A stretch of 49,591 bases of DNA from Actinomycetes bacterium (lineage in GTDB: Bacteria > Actinomycetota > Acidimicrobiia > Acidimicrobiales > Ilumatobacteraceae). Of the stretch, positions 1 through 7,814 are shown piece by piece. The DNA lies in contig JAIXWJ010000044.1 in the NCBI GenBank assembly GCA_027491335.1, positions 1-49,591 of the forward strand, written 5' to 3'. Below the pieces are notes generated by a model. That model was not told the DNA's origin. It did not search any database and worked only from the letters and a program-made list of their open reading frames with translations. The translations under genes and the position numbers were made by a program. Within the stretch, counting starts at the first letter, position 1; every line of letters starts with the position of its first letter.

Positions 1-28
1 ATGCTGAAGGCAGCTTTCTTCGGTGACA

Positions 29-34
29 TAGAGT
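29..34 (+). promoter_or_regulatory. -10 box of a leaderless promoter
   Basis: TAGAGT ends 6 nt before the ATG at 41, so transcription should begin at or next to the start codon. The same TAGAGT, 6-nt gap and ATG arrangement occurs at 695-709. No clear -35 is visible. Confidence 0.6.
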
Positions 35-40
35 CGAGTC

Positions 41-436
41 ATGGCGAACAGTGACGAAACAAGTCGCGTCCTACATGCCTATGCCAAAGCGTGGCTGGCT
101 TCGGACCTCGAGAAGGTGTTGGCGTCGTATCACGACGACATCGAACTGCACTACATGGGGACGAGCGCACTCGCCGGAACGCACCGAGGGCGTGACGCTG
201 CGTTCGCCGTTCTTGGCCAGGCGTCGACGAGAACCAATCGCAAGTTGATCGATGTCGAAGACGTTCTCGTGGGCGAATCCCTGGGTGCATTGATTGCCGT
301 CGAAGATCTTGGCGATCCGCCTCGACGTGTGAAGCGCGTGCTTCTCTATCGAGTGCAGGATGAGAAGCTTCGTGAATGCTGGCTCTTCGACGAAGACCAA
401 CGCTTCATCGACTCCATGTGGTCCAAGGAAGGATGA
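41..436 (+). CDS. SnoaL-like / NTF2-fold protein
   Basis: This 131-residue protein has the look of the SnoaL-like polyketide-cyclase / NTF2 superfamily: an N-terminal helix (about 1-25), then YHDDIELHYMG, then a GTHRGRDAA segment typical of the cone-shaped fold, and alternating beta strands to the end. Members bind small hydrophobic ligands or act as isomerases and hydrolases; the substrate cannot be read from sequence. The start is supported by a leaderless-type -10 box ending 6 nt upstream and there is no Shine-Dalgarno. The stop lies 4 nt before the start of the next small gene, so the two are probably co-transcribed. The family call is by pattern and no catalytic residue was assigned. Confidence 0.7.
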   Translation: MANSDETSRVLHAYAKAWLASDLEKVLASYHDDIELHYMGTSALAGTHRGRDAAFAVLGQASTRTNRKLIDVEDVLVGESLGALIAVEDLGDPPRRVKRVLLYRVQDEKLRECWLFDEDQRFIDSMWSKEG

Positions 437-440
437 CCAA

Positions 441-617
441 ATGCTCGAGATGCGTGGTGTGTGCGAGAAGTGCTCGATTCAACTAGCGGAATCCGGTGAG
501 GCCGTGATTTGCAGTTTCGAGTGCACCTTTTGCGTGGATTGTGGTCGAGGAATGGACAATCGCTGTCCGAACTGCGGTGGTGAACTCGTCATGCGTCCGC
601 GACGCATCGCCAGCTGA
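441..617 (+). CDS. DUF1272-type small cysteine-rich protein
   Basis: The protein has 58 residues with eight cysteines: C8-x2-C11, C24, C28, C31-x2-C34 and C42-x2-C45 (CPNC). This is the pattern of the DUF1272 family, small proteins thought to bind zinc through paired CxxC knuckles. The ATG at 441 follows a strong AAGGAAGG Shine-Dalgarno that overlaps the end of the preceding SnoaL-like gene, which argues for co-transcription and sets this start rather than an in-frame ATG further upstream inside that gene. The molecular role of the family is unknown to me; a role in metal or redox sensing is only a guess. Confidence 0.75.
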   Translation: MLEMRGVCEKCSIQLAESGEAVICSFECTFCVDCGRGMDNRCPNCGGELVMRPRRIAS

Positions 618-694
618 ATTCACGGCAGTTCGTTCGCTTCGATGAATTCATGATGGCGCGCACCCGAGGTCGCGCCCCCGAACGCATGTCAACG

Positions 695-700
695 TAGAGT
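695..700 (+). promoter_or_regulatory. -10 box of a leaderless promoter
   Basis: TAGAGT ends 6 nt before the ATG at 707, copying the arrangement at position 29. Confidence 0.6.
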
Positions 701-706
701 CGTGTC

Positions 707-1024
707 ATGGTTCTCGAGCACGCACTCTTGGATGTCAAGCCCGGATTCGAAGCGGATTTCGAGAATGCGTTCTCGGTTGCCCAAACGATCATTTCGAAGT
801 CCCCCGGATTCATCAGCTTGAGGCTGGTGCGGGGCATGGAGCGCCCGAGCACCTATCTCTTGCTCGTCGAGTGGGAATCTCTGGAGGACCACACCGTCGG
901 CTTCCGAGAATCCGCTCGCTACGGGGAGTGGAAGGAGTTGTTGCATCACTTCTACGACCCGTTTCCCACGGTCGAACACTTCGTGGACGTCCAACGTCCA
1001 ACCGAAGCAGCGTCGAAACACTGA
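707..1024 (+). CDS. Antibiotic biosynthesis monooxygenase (ABM) domain protein
   Basis: This 105-residue single-domain protein has the ABM / dimeric alpha-beta barrel pattern: strand (MVLEHALLDVKPG), helix (FEADFENAFSVAQTII), strand with GFISLRLVRG, then YLLLVEWESLEDH and a helix with FRESARYGEWKELL. Relatives are cofactor-free monooxygenases or haem-degrading enzymes, and many are general quinone or aldehyde detoxification proteins. No haem-ligand motif stands out, so a specific activity is not assigned. It is preceded by its own leaderless-type promoter and followed by a bidirectional hairpin shared with the convergent phzF-like gene. Confidence 0.8.
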   Translation: MVLEHALLDVKPGFEADFENAFSVAQTIISKSPGFISLRLVRGMERPSTYLLLVEWESLEDHTVGFRESARYGEWKELLHHFYDPFPTVEHFVDVQRPTEAASKH

Positions 1025-1032
1025 TCGTCGGG

Positions 1033-1067
1033 CAAACTCGAACGCGGTGACTCGGGTTCGGAGTTTG
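1033..1067. terminator. Bidirectional hairpin between convergent genes
   Basis: CAAACTC-GAAC at 1033-1043 pairs with GTTC-G-GAGTTTG at 1056-1067 (11 bp with one bulge). It lies between the stops of the ABM gene (+) and the phzF-like gene (-) and has no long U-tract. Confidence 0.45.
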
Positions 1068-1068
1068 G

Positions 1069-1899
1069 TCAGAGTTCGACGAAACCCTCGACGCAGGTCA
1101 CCACGTCGCCGCCGATCCACACGCCGCCTGCGGTGTCGGTGGTGATCCGAACCACTCCCTTGCGCCCCACTTGGGATCCCTGCGACACCAAGTACGGCGC
1201 GTTCGCGCGTCCGGTTTCGATCATCCACTGCGCGACGGAGGCGTTGAGGCTCCCGGTCACCGGGTCCTCCAACGTGACTCCGCCCGAGGAGTAAAAGGCT
1301 CGCACCTCGAAAGCGAACCGCGATCCCTCGGGGCACGGGCCCACGAGCCCGACGGTCGGCCCCGGTCGTCGCTGACGCACGGCGCGCACCTCTTCGGCGG
1401 AGCCGAGGAGAAGACCGAGCCAGCCCGGACCGTTGTCGATCCATGCGGCGCCCACGATCGACGAACGAGAGATTCCGAGAGAGTCGGCCGCATCGGCAAT
1501 GACGGGCTCGTCGGCGGGTCCACCCCGAAGAAGCGGTGGGGCCGCGAAGGCGAGGCCAAGATCGTCGTGGCGAACTCGGACGAGTCCGACACCGCACTCT
1601 TGAACGATCGTTGCGGTGTCACGAGGTTTACCGCCATGGGCCAGCCAAGCGTGGGCCGACCCCAAGGTTGGATGACCCGCGAAGGGAAGCTCTTCCGTCG
1701 GCGTGAAGATTCGAACGCGGTAATCACCTTCCGGGTTCGTGGGTGGCAACAGGAAGGTCGTTTCCGACAAATTCGTCCATGCCGCGAATGTCTGCATCTC
1801 CGCCGTGCTCAGACCCTCGGAATCGACCACCACCGCGAGTGGGTTTCCGAAGAACGGACCATCCCCGAAGACATCGACTTGGACGAAATGGCGTCGCAT
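1069..1899 (-). CDS. PhzF family isomerase/epimerase-like protein
   Basis: The product has 276 residues, a usual length for the PhzF/YddE family (two-domain diaminopimelate-epimerase-like fold). Visible family signatures are VDVFGDGPFFGNPLAVV near the N-terminus, the NLSETTF segment containing the catalytic Glu (E46, equivalent to E45 of PhzF), LPFAGHPTLGSAHA around residues 72-85, and GGVTLEDPVTGSLNA near the C-terminus. PhzF itself isomerises a phenazine precursor, but most homologues in genomes without phenazine genes, as here, have unknown small-molecule substrates. A four-helix membrane protein gene lies 76 nt upstream on the same strand and they may be co-transcribed. The ATG at 1899 has no good Shine-Dalgarno. 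Confidence 0.88.
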   Translation of the reverse strand: MRRHFVQVDVFGDGPFFGNPLAVVVDSEGLSTAEMQTFAAWTNLSETTFLLPPTNPEGDYRVRIFTPTEELPFAGHPTLGSAHAWLAHGGKPRDTATIVQECGVGLVRVRHDDLGLAFAAPPLLRGGPADEPVIADAADSLGISRSSIVGAAWIDNGPGWLGLLLGSAEEVRAVRQRRPGPTVGLVGPCPEGSRFAFEVRAFYSSGGVTLEDPVTGSLNASVAQWMIETGRANAPYLVSQGSQVGRKGVVRITTDTAGGVWIGGDVVTCVEGFVEL

Positions 1900-1975
1900 G
1901 TTTCCGATTCTTGCGTCCGTCGATGACGATCACAAACGGAATCCCGCACGAGAGGCGCGACGGTTCAGCGGACGC

Positions 1976-2464
1976 TCAGGCTCCGTCGAGATGACCCTGC
2001 TTGATTCGTCGACGTGCGGCAACATGCACGAGACCGACGAGCACCACGTCGGCCACGAAGGCGATCCACGCGACGGTCGCCGCTCGAGTGGTCATGACGA
2101 CTTCCGCCACGTCGCGCGTGACCGACGCGAGGGCCAGCAACAGTGCGAGCGAAGTGGCGATCAACGCCGCATTGGCGCGCGCCGAACCTCGAGCACCCGC
2201 GCTGGTCGCGAACCAAACACCCAGCAAAGCGACGATGACGAGCAACAGATATGCGGGGGAGTTGCGTAACACTCCCGCCCAACCCTGCACGAGGTCGCTC
2301 TCGTCGCCACCCATCGATGCGGTGCCAACGAACAACGACCATACGCCATTGAGGATGAGGACCACGAAGGTTCCCGCGAAGAACAACCACGCCAATTTCA
2401 CGTCGCGCTCGGTTGCCTCGGAGGTGCGAATATCTCTGGACATTCCCATGGGCCGTTGGTTCAT
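1976..2464 (-). CDS. Small membrane protein with four predicted helices
   Basis: From the ATG at 2464 the protein has 162 residues with four hydrophobic segments at about 23-45, 68-90, 97-117 and 126-148 and a basic C-terminal tail (ARRRIKQGHLDGA). I do not recognise a family. The reading frame stays open a further 78 codons upstream, but that stretch is rich in Arg and Pro and looks non-coding. A TAGAGT hexamer (2486-2481, minus strand) 16 nt upstream of the ATG fits a short leader. ATGs at 2449 and 2443 are alternative starts. It sits between the rhodopsin terminator and the phzF-like gene. Confidence 0.6.
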   Translation of the reverse strand: MNQRPMGMSRDIRTSEATERDVKLAWLFFAGTFVVLILNGVWSLFVGTASMGGDESDLVQGWAGVLRNSPAYLLLVIVALLGVWFATSAGARGSARANAALIATSLALLLALASVTRDVAEVVMTTRAATVAWIAFVADVVLVGLVHVAARRRIKQGHLDGA

Positions 2465-2588
2465 GCGCCCAAGTGTCGCGACTCTAGAAGGGTCGATCAA
2501 CACGTAACGGCACGAAGGGACCAATGTCCCCGAAGTGCATGGGACGAATCTTTCGTGGGATGACAACGAGGTGAGTGCCACAACGAAA

Positions 2589-2613
2589 GAGCGGGGCCAC
2601 TTGGGCCCCGCTC
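2589..2613 (-). terminator. Rho-independent terminator of the rhodopsin gene
   Basis: GAGCGGGGCC (2589-2598) and GGCCCCGCTC (2604-2613) form a perfect 10-bp GC-rich stem with a 5-nt loop. It starts about 50 nt downstream of the rhodopsin stop; reading on the minus strand it is followed by TTTCGTTG, a short U-rich tail. Confidence 0.75.
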
Positions 2614-2663
2614 CTCGAAGTCTGACTGCAATTTGTGACCCCGGATGAGGTCGCGCAACTATT

Positions 2664-3371
2664 TCAGGACGGCTCGTTCGCCGAACGCGCCTTGGCAATG
2701 GCCAGAATCGCCAATCCGTACCCGGCCTTGGCCGTGATGTCGGCGATCGTGTAGCCCAACTGACGTGCGGTTTCCGCGCCGTCGTGTGGGTACTCGAAGA
2801 AGACCGGGAACAGATAGGTGATCGGATACACGAGCCAGGTCACGAGAAGGATTCGCGTCGCATTCGTGATGAGTCCGGCGATCACCGCGTTCTCACGAGA
2901 CTTGACTTCCTTCAGTTCCTTCACGAGAGCCCACAAGATGTAGGCGAACGGGATCATTGCGAGGACCCAGAACAACCACTTCGTGCCATCGTCGGTGGAC
3001 ACCTCGCCGGGGTAGCCGAGTCCGACCATCAACACCGTCGCGGGGACCAGCGTGAGCATCAACGACTTGCGACGCTCGGCGGAAGTGCCGAGAACGATCA
3101 ACAACTCGACGATGAGGAGCGGCACGGTGATCAACCAGTCCGCGTAGCGGTATCCCTCGTTGAGTTCGCCATTCGACCAGCCACTCCAGATCCTGAAGTA
3201 GTGGTAACCGGCGACTCCGACCACAACGGCCGAGGCCGCCACCGAAGAGCGGTATTTCTTGGCGACCGAGGAGATCTGAGTCAAGAAGTAAACGAACGCT
3301 CCGAGCATGACCGCGGTGCCGAAGGACAGCGCGTTGTATACGAGGAGGTCCAAATCTGCGTTTTCGAGCAT
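2664..3371 (-). CDS. Light-driven proton-pumping rhodopsin (actinorhodopsin-like)
   Basis: This seven-helix microbial rhodopsin has 235 residues. Helix C reads RYADWLITVPLLIVE and carries D78 (proton acceptor), T82 and E89 (proton donor), the DTE pattern of outward proton pumps of the proteorhodopsin/xanthorhodopsin group. H57 (GYHYFRIW, helix B) matches the histidine partner of the acceptor. K215 in helix G is the retinal Schiff-base lysine and D211 its counter-ion partner. L86, at the spectral tuning site of proteorhodopsin (L105), predicts green absorption. By hand alignment of helix E (KWLFWVL) to bacteriorhodopsin, W135 occupies the site that is glycine in carotenoid-antenna rhodopsins. 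The start has an AAAGGA Shine-Dalgarno. A carotenoid-hydroxylase-like desaturase gene is divergent from it; no retinal-forming oxygenase is in the window. Confidence 0.95.
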   Translation of the reverse strand: MLENADLDLLVYNALSFGTAVMLGAFVYFLTQISSVAKKYRSSVAASAVVVGVAGYHYFRIWSGWSNGELNEGYRYADWLITVPLLIVELLIVLGTSAERRKSLMLTLVPATVLMVGLGYPGEVSTDDGTKWLFWVLAMIPFAYILWALVKELKEVKSRENAVIAGLITNATRILLVTWLVYPITYLFPVFFEYPHDGAETARQLGYTIADITAKAGYGLAILAIAKARSANEPS

Positions 3372-3421
3372 TGCTGGTCCTTTCGGGGGTTGGGGCGGGC
3401 GGGGGATCTGTGCCCACGGTC

Positions 3422-3427
3422 ACAGTA
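3422..3427 (-). promoter_or_regulatory. Candidate -10 box of the rhodopsin gene
   Basis: TACTGT on the minus strand would place the transcription start roughly 45 nt before the rhodopsin ATG, leaving a leader that contains the AAAGGA ribosome-binding site. No convincing -35 is seen. Confidence 0.3.
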
Positions 3428-3553
3428 CCGAGGACCTGGCCACCAGAGAGGGTTTTGCCAGCAAAAGACTCTGAGCAGGTTCTTCTCGGTTGCGAGCGAG
3501 AAGGCAGCAATGGCCAATGCGTAGGTCTCGTTGACAACTGACGGTTCGAATGT

Positions 3554-3559
3554 CAGTAT
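3554..3559 (+). promoter_or_regulatory. -10-like box of a leaderless promoter (desaturase)
   Basis: CAGTAT ends 6 nt before the ATG at 3566, matching the window-wide leaderless spacing but with C in the first position. Confidence 0.4.
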
Positions 3560-3565
3560 CCGCTG

Positions 3566-4564
3566 ATGTCCGTGGAACATCCAAAACCGGAGCAACTCGA
3601 CGACTATCTGTTGGAAAACATGGTCGTCACTCAGGCCGGCGACACTCTGGCAGTCGACCGGCGGGCCTCCGTGAAGGCGGAGAACGCCATCGCCTCGAAG
3701 TATTGGGGTGGCGTTCAGTGGCGCATGATCCTGACGTTTCTGATCTTCTCGTGCGCGTGGGTGGCCGTGCTCACACTCGGTTTGAACGGCTCAATCCCGT
3801 TGTGGCTGGGACTGGTGTCGAACACGGTGATCGCGACGACTTTCTACATGCCGATGCACGAGGCGACTCACAAGAACATCTGGGGTCGATCCATGCGGGC
3901 TCGAAAGATCGAGGACCTCATCGGCATGTTGTGCTCGGCGCCGCTTGGTTTTTCGTTCACCGCTCATCGTGCGTCGCACATGAAGCATCACGCGTTCACC
4001 AACGACCCGGACCGAGACCCCGATCACTTCACGCACGGCACCCTGGGTGAATTGCCATTGAAGTGCCTCTCGGCGATCTTCGTGAACGCGTTTCTGCCGG
4101 TCATCGCGTTGGTTCCGGCATCGCGCAAGTTGGTGCATCCCGCGATAAGACGATCCTTGGGTGCGGGCGGTAGTCGCAGCGAAGGTTTGGCACAGTTGCG
4201 TTTCTGGTTGATCAGTCACGGAATCTTGTTGGTGGCGTTCCTCACCGGACTTGGATGGCCGGCTCTGCTGTGCTGGTACCTGCCCTCTCGTTTGCAGGCG
4301 GCTTGGCTGTTGTTCATTTTCGCTTGGTTCCCCCATCATCCGGCCGATCAGGTCGGCCGTTACGTGGACACCCGTGTGGCGGTTTTCTCCGGATCGACGT
4401 TCATCATTCGCGGACACGATCATCATGCGCTGCATCATCTCTACCCCCGCGTTCCGCACTACCGCTTGAAGGCGATGTGGCAGGAGATGGCCGACGATCT
4501 GGTGACGAAAGGTGTGCGAGTGGAGGGCCGGGCTCGGGCCGCGACCGCTCCCGTTGCGTGGTGA
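3566..4564 (+). CDS. Membrane fatty acid desaturase / beta-carotene hydroxylase-like di-iron enzyme
   Basis: The protein has 332 residues, hydrophobic helices and the three histidine boxes of the membrane desaturase/hydroxylase superfamily: HEATH at 98-102, HRASHMKHH at 134-142 and HDHHALHHLYP from H284. The eight-plus histidines bind a di-iron centre that activates oxygen. The last box (HxHHALHHLYP) and the overall length resemble CrtR-type carotene hydroxylases as much as acyl-lipid desaturases, so the substrate is open. It is divergent from the rhodopsin gene across 194 nt, which makes a carotenoid role attractive: hydroxylated carotenoids can serve as rhodopsin antennae. That link is inferred from context only. 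The start is supported by a -10-like box 6 nt upstream. Confidence 0.85.
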   Translation: MSVEHPKPEQLDDYLLENMVVTQAGDTLAVDRRASVKAENAIASKYWGGVQWRMILTFLIFSCAWVAVLTLGLNGSIPLWLGLVSNTVIATTFYMPMHEATHKNIWGRSMRARKIEDLIGMLCSAPLGFSFTAHRASHMKHHAFTNDPDRDPDHFTHGTLGELPLKCLSAIFVNAFLPVIALVPASRKLVHPAIRRSLGAGGSRSEGLAQLRFWLISHGILLVAFLTGLGWPALLCWYLPSRLQAAWLLFIFAWFPHHPADQVGRYVDTRVAVFSGSTFIIRGHDHHALHHLYPRVPHYRLKAMWQEMADDLVTKGVRVEGRARAATAPVAW

Positions 4565-4574
4565 CGGATTCGGA

Positions 4575-4898
4575 ATGACCGAATCTCGCACGTATCGAGT
4601 CACCGTCCGTGGTCGCTTCGGTGATTTGTCCGACGCTGCGCGCACCTATCTCCATCGACATGTCGACGATCACGAGATCTTCAAGTCTGCGTACACGCCC
4701 GAAGGAAGCCTCACTTACGACGCCCGTATCGACTTCTTCAATCTTCGATACGAGGTCAGAGTCGAGGGTGACGATGTGGTTGCGGGTCAACGTGGACTCC
4801 GTGAAGCCGAGACGTTTCTCGCAACCATGGGTTTCGCCTACCGTGGTCTGAAGTTCGAGGTGGTGGAGATGTCGAGGGTTTGGAATGATGAACGATGA
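4575..4898 (+). CDS. Small DUF6204-like protein
   Basis: This 107-residue protein begins TYRVTVRGRFGDLSDAARTYL and contains FKSAYTPEGSLTYDARIDFFNLRYEV and a C-terminal FAYRGLKFEVVEMSRVW. The order and spacing resemble the actinobacterial DUF6204 family as I remember it; no function is known. The ATG at 4575 is 10 nt after the desaturase stop, while an upstream in-frame ATG at 4512 lies inside the desaturase and is unlikely. The stop overlaps the alpha-glucosidase start by 4 nt (ATGA at 4895), so translational coupling is expected. The family name is a recollection and needs a profile search. Confidence 0.65.
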   Translation: MTESRTYRVTVRGRFGDLSDAARTYLHRHVDDHEIFKSAYTPEGSLTYDARIDFFNLRYEVRVEGDDVVAGQRGLREAETFLATMGFAYRGLKFEVVEMSRVWNDER

Positions 4899-6550
4899 GC
4901 GTTGATGGTTGGTGGAAGTCCGCGGTCGTGTACCAGATCTACCCACGTTCGTTCGCCGACTCGAACGGCGACGGCGTCGGTGACCTGCGGGGGATCATCT
5001 CGAAGCTGGACTATCTGCAGACACTCGGAGTGGACGTTCTCTGGCTGTCGCCGGTCTACAAGTCGCCCCAGGACGACAACGGCTACGACATCAGCGACTA
5101 CGAGGACATCGATCCCGTATTCGGAACGATGTCGGACATCGAGCAATTGATCGCCGAGGTTCATGCCCGCGGAATGAAGCTGGTGATGGATCTGGTGGTG
5201 AATCACACCAGTGACGAGCACCCGTGGTTCCTGGAGAGTCGCAGCAGTCGGACCAATCCCAAGCGCGATTGGTATTGGTGGCGCTCGGCGCGCGACGGGT
5301 ACGAACCGGGTTCGTCGGGAGCGGAACCGACCAACTGGAGGGCCTACTTCTCGGGCTCGGCCTGGGAGTTCGATGCGACGACGGGGGAGTATTTCCTTCA
5401 CCAATTCACGCGTCGTCAACCGGACTTGAATTGGGAGAACCCCGACGTTCGGCGCGCGGTGTACGACATGATGAACCGTTGGATCGAGCGGGGCGTCGAC
5501 GGCTTTCGCATGGACGTCATCAACCTCATCTCCAAGACCGAACCTTTCGTCGATGGCCACATGTACTTCGCAATGGCGAACGGACCGCGTATTCACGAAT
5601 TCCTCCGCGAGATGAACCGGGAGGTCTTGGCCGGCAAGGGTCTCATCACGGTCGGGGAAATGCCCGGAGTGAACGTCGAACAAGCGGAGCTCTACACCGA
5701 TCCGGCCCGGGAAGAACTGAACATGGTGTTCACCTTCGAGCACATGCACCTCGACGCGGTGCCCGGTGAGCCCAAGTGGAGCCCCCGTCCGCTTCTGCTG
5801 GTGGAGTTGAAGGCGAATCTCGCCAAGTGGCAGACCGGCTTCGTGAACGGGTGGAACTCTCTGTATTGGAACAACCATGACCAACCACGATCGGTCTCGC
5901 GCTGGGGCGACGATGGCGCATTCCGCGTGGACAGCGCCAAAGCGTGGGCCACGGTTCTGCATCTCATGCGCGGGACTCCGTACATCTACCAGGGCGAGGA
6001 AATCGGGATGACCGACTTCCCCTTCACGTCGTTCGAACAGTTCCGAGACGTGGAGTCGTTGAACTGGATCGCCGAGGCTCGGGGTAAGGGAATCGATGAC
6101 TCGACGATCATGAACTCGTTGCGAGCGCGTGGCCGGGACAACTCGCGCACGCCGATGCAATGGGACGGATCACGTCACGCCGGATTCACCACCGGAGAAC
6201 CGTGGATCGCGGTCAACCCGAATCACGTGACGGTGAATGCGACCGATGCGGTGGCCGATTCGAACTCGGTGTTCCATCACTATCGACGCCTCATCGCCCT
6301 GCGACACGAAATGGAGGTCGTGGTGCACGGAGATTTCACCTTGCTCGTACCCGATCACCCACAACTGTTCGCCTACGTGCGTTCGTTGGGAAGCGTGTCG
6401 TTGTTGGTGGTGGCGAACTTGTCGGGTTCCGAATGCCGATTCGATGCCCCGCCCGACTTCGCCGATGCCGAGGTTCTGCTTGGCAACCGTTCGGAGTCAC
6501 TCGCTCCGTGGCAGTCCTACGTTGTTCTCCTCGGAGACGCCGCCGCCTAG
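4895..6550 (+). CDS. GH13 alpha-glucosidase (oligo-1,6-glucosidase type)
   Basis: This 551-residue cytoplasmic glycoside hydrolase of family 13 has the usual length for oligo-1,6-/alpha-glucosidases. All conserved regions are present: DLVVNHTSDEH (region I), GFRMDV with nucleophile D207 (II), TVGEM with acid/base E255 (III), NNHDQPR with D329 (IV), and QPDLNWENP, the region V form of the oligo-1,6-glucosidase subfamily. The TIM barrel starts at [25 protein letters not shown] and a small beta domain ends the chain. It hydrolyses short alpha-glucosides such as isomaltose, maltose or sucrose; the sequence alone does not settle linkage preference. It starts inside the stop of the preceding small gene (ATGA), and its stop overlaps that of the convergent sbtB by 4 nt. 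Confidence 0.95.
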   Translation: MSVDGWWKSAVVYQIYPRSFADSNGDGVGDLRGIISKLDYLQTLGVDVLWLSPVYKSPQDDNGYDISDYEDIDPVFGTMSDIEQLIAEVHARGMKLVMDLVVNHTSDEHPWFLESRSSRTNPKRDWYWWRSARDGYEPGSSGAEPTNWRAYFSGSAWEFDATTGEYFLHQFTRRQPDLNWENPDVRRAVYDMMNRWIERGVDGFRMDVINLISKTEPFVDGHMYFAMANGPRIHEFLREMNREVLAGKGLITVGEMPGVNVEQAELYTDPAREELNMVFTFEHMHLDAVPGEPKWSPRPLLLVELKANLAKWQTGFVNGWNSLYWNNHDQPRSVSRWGDDGAFRVDSAKAWATVLHLMRGTPYIYQGEEIGMTDFPFTSFEQFRDVESLNWIAEARGKGIDDSTIMNSLRARGRDNSRTPMQWDGSRHAGFTTGEPWIAVNPNHVTVNATDAVADSNSVFHHYRRLIALRHEMEVVVHGDFTLLVPDHPQLFAYVRSLGSVSLLVVANLSGSECRFDAPPDFADAEVLLGNRSESLAPWQSYVVLLGDAAA

Positions 6551-6846
6551 AAGCGATTGGGTCGCGCCACCACGACCGGTGTCACCCAGGCCACCACCGC
6601 GTAGCGATCGAAGTACTTCTCCCCGAGGGTTGCCAGAATCCGATCGGCAACGGCTTCGGTCACCACGGTCTCCAGGCGAATGCTCGATCCCGTGATGTCG
6701 AGTGCCCTACCTCCGGTTTGGCCCTCTCCACGAACGTGGCCGACGGAGTAACCCTTCGCGCCACACTCCTTCACGTCGTCGATGAGCTTCTGCTCGATCA
6801 CCGATTCGGCGATGATCGTCACGAGTTGGCGATTCACGGTGTTCAT
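6547..6846 (-). CDS. sbtB: PII-like signalling protein SbtB
   Basis: The 99-residue protein has the PII/SbtB fold pattern: QLVTIIAESVIEQKLIDDVKECGAKGYSV, a flexible GEGQTGGRALD loop, then SIRLETVVTEAVADRILATLGEKYFDRYAVVAWV. In cyanobacteria SbtB binds adenine nucleotides, including cAMP and AMP, and gates the bicarbonate transporter SbtA. The gene lies 11 nt downstream of an sbtA-like gene, which makes the assignment firm. The C-terminus stops at PNRF and lacks the cysteine-bearing CGPEGC extension of some cyanobacterial SbtB proteins, so redox control of that type is not expected. Its stop overlaps the stop of the convergent GH13 gene. Confidence 0.88.
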   Translation of the reverse strand: MNTVNRQLVTIIAESVIEQKLIDDVKECGAKGYSVGHVRGEGQTGGRALDITGSSIRLETVVTEAVADRILATLGEKYFDRYAVVAWVTPVVVARPNRF

Positions 6847-6857
6847 GCGTGGTCCAT

Positions 6858-7814
6858 TCAGCTGATTGCCTGAGCCATGGCGATGTAGAGCGGAATACCG
6901 ATGGTCAGGTTGAAGGGGAACGTAACACCCAACGATGCCGTGATGTAGAGGCTGGGGTTGGCCTTCGGTAGGGCAATGCGCACCGCCGCCGGAGCCGCGA
7001 TGTACGACGCGCTGGCCGCCAACGTGGCCAGCACCGCGATTCCACCGGTGGAAAGACCGGCGGCTTTTCCGGCGAGCGCACCCAACGCGCCGTTCACCAA
7101 GGGGATGGCGATGCCCAACAGAACGAGTCGCACACCGGTGCTACGAATGTCGCGCAGGCGCTCCGCCGCGGTGACGCCCATCTCGATGAGGAAGAGAGCC
7201 AGCACGCCCGGGAAGAGTCCGCTGAAGAGCGGGTCGGTGGGTTCCAGTCGTTCGGCGCCGACGATCGCGCCGATCAACAGACCGGCCACCAACAACGCGA
7301 TGCTTCGACCCCGCACCACTTCGCCCAACGCCGACTTCCAGCCACTTCCATCGCTGGACTTGCGGGCCAGAAACAGAGCCACCACGATGCCGATGATTTC
7401 CAGCACCGCCAGCAATCCGGCCATGTAGCCCTCGAACTGGATCTCGCGGGCATCGAGCGTGGTCAACACCACGGTGAAGGTCACGGCCGAAACCGATCCG
7501 TAGTGGGCGGCCAGTGCGGCCGCATCGACCACTTGGAATCGTCCCAATGTCCTCATCGCGGCGAACGCGATCAACGGGGTGATGATTCCGAGCGCGAGCG
7601 CGGCGAGGAGTGGCCCCCATAGATCGCGGAGCGAGGCGTCGGCGAGGGCCTTGCCTCCCTTGATTCCGATGGCCAACAGAAGGAAGGTCGACAGAATCGG
7701 ATAGAGCGCCTCGGGCAATCGAACCTCGAACTTCAACAGTGTGGCGATGAGGGCAACGACGAACGCGACCAAGGGTGCGGTCAACAAGGTGTCGGCCACC
7801 GATACGGCGATCAT
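6858..7814 (-). CDS. sbtA: SbtA-type sodium-dependent bicarbonate transporter
   Basis: The protein has 318 residues and about ten hydrophobic helices in two halves, with the family segments [34 protein letters not shown] and [49 protein letters not shown]. SbtA proteins import bicarbonate with sodium. Here no Rubisco or carboxysome genes are seen, so the likely use is anaplerotic carboxylation or pH/CO2 balance. The ATG at 7814 overlaps the stop of the upstream winged-helix gene (ATGA), and sbtB follows after 11 nt, forming a regulator-transporter-gate operon. A much longer open frame upstream of 7814 is the antisense of the regulator gene and was not used. Confidence 0.9.
   Translation of the reverse strand: MIAVSVADTLLTAPLVAFVVALIATLLKFEVRLPEALYPILSTFLLLAIGIKGGKALADASLRDLWGPLLAALALGIITPLIAFAAMRTLGRFQVVDAAALAAHYGSVSAVTFTVVLTTLDAREIQFEGYMAGLLAVLEIIGIVVALFLARKSSDGSGWKSALGEVVRGRSIALLVAGLLIGAIVGAERLEPTDPLFSGLFPGVLALFLIEMGVTAAERLRDIRSTGVRLVLLGIAIPLVNGALGALAGKAAGLSTGGIAVLATLAASASYIAAPAAVRIALPKANPSLYITASLGVTFPFNLTIGIPLYIAMAQAIS

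Noticed and set aside
1-30. A ten-codon frame at the very start of the window
   Set aside because: Too short to judge, no ribosome-binding site visible, and it overlaps the promoter of the gene at 41.
1069-1899. Phenazine biosynthesis locus
   Set aside because: Only a PhzF-family gene is present; such proteins are common without phenazine production.
3566-4564. Retinal-forming carotenoid oxygenase beside the rhodopsin
   Set aside because: The gene has three His boxes of the desaturase/hydroxylase superfamily, not the four spread histidines of Blh or carotenoid cleavage oxygenases.
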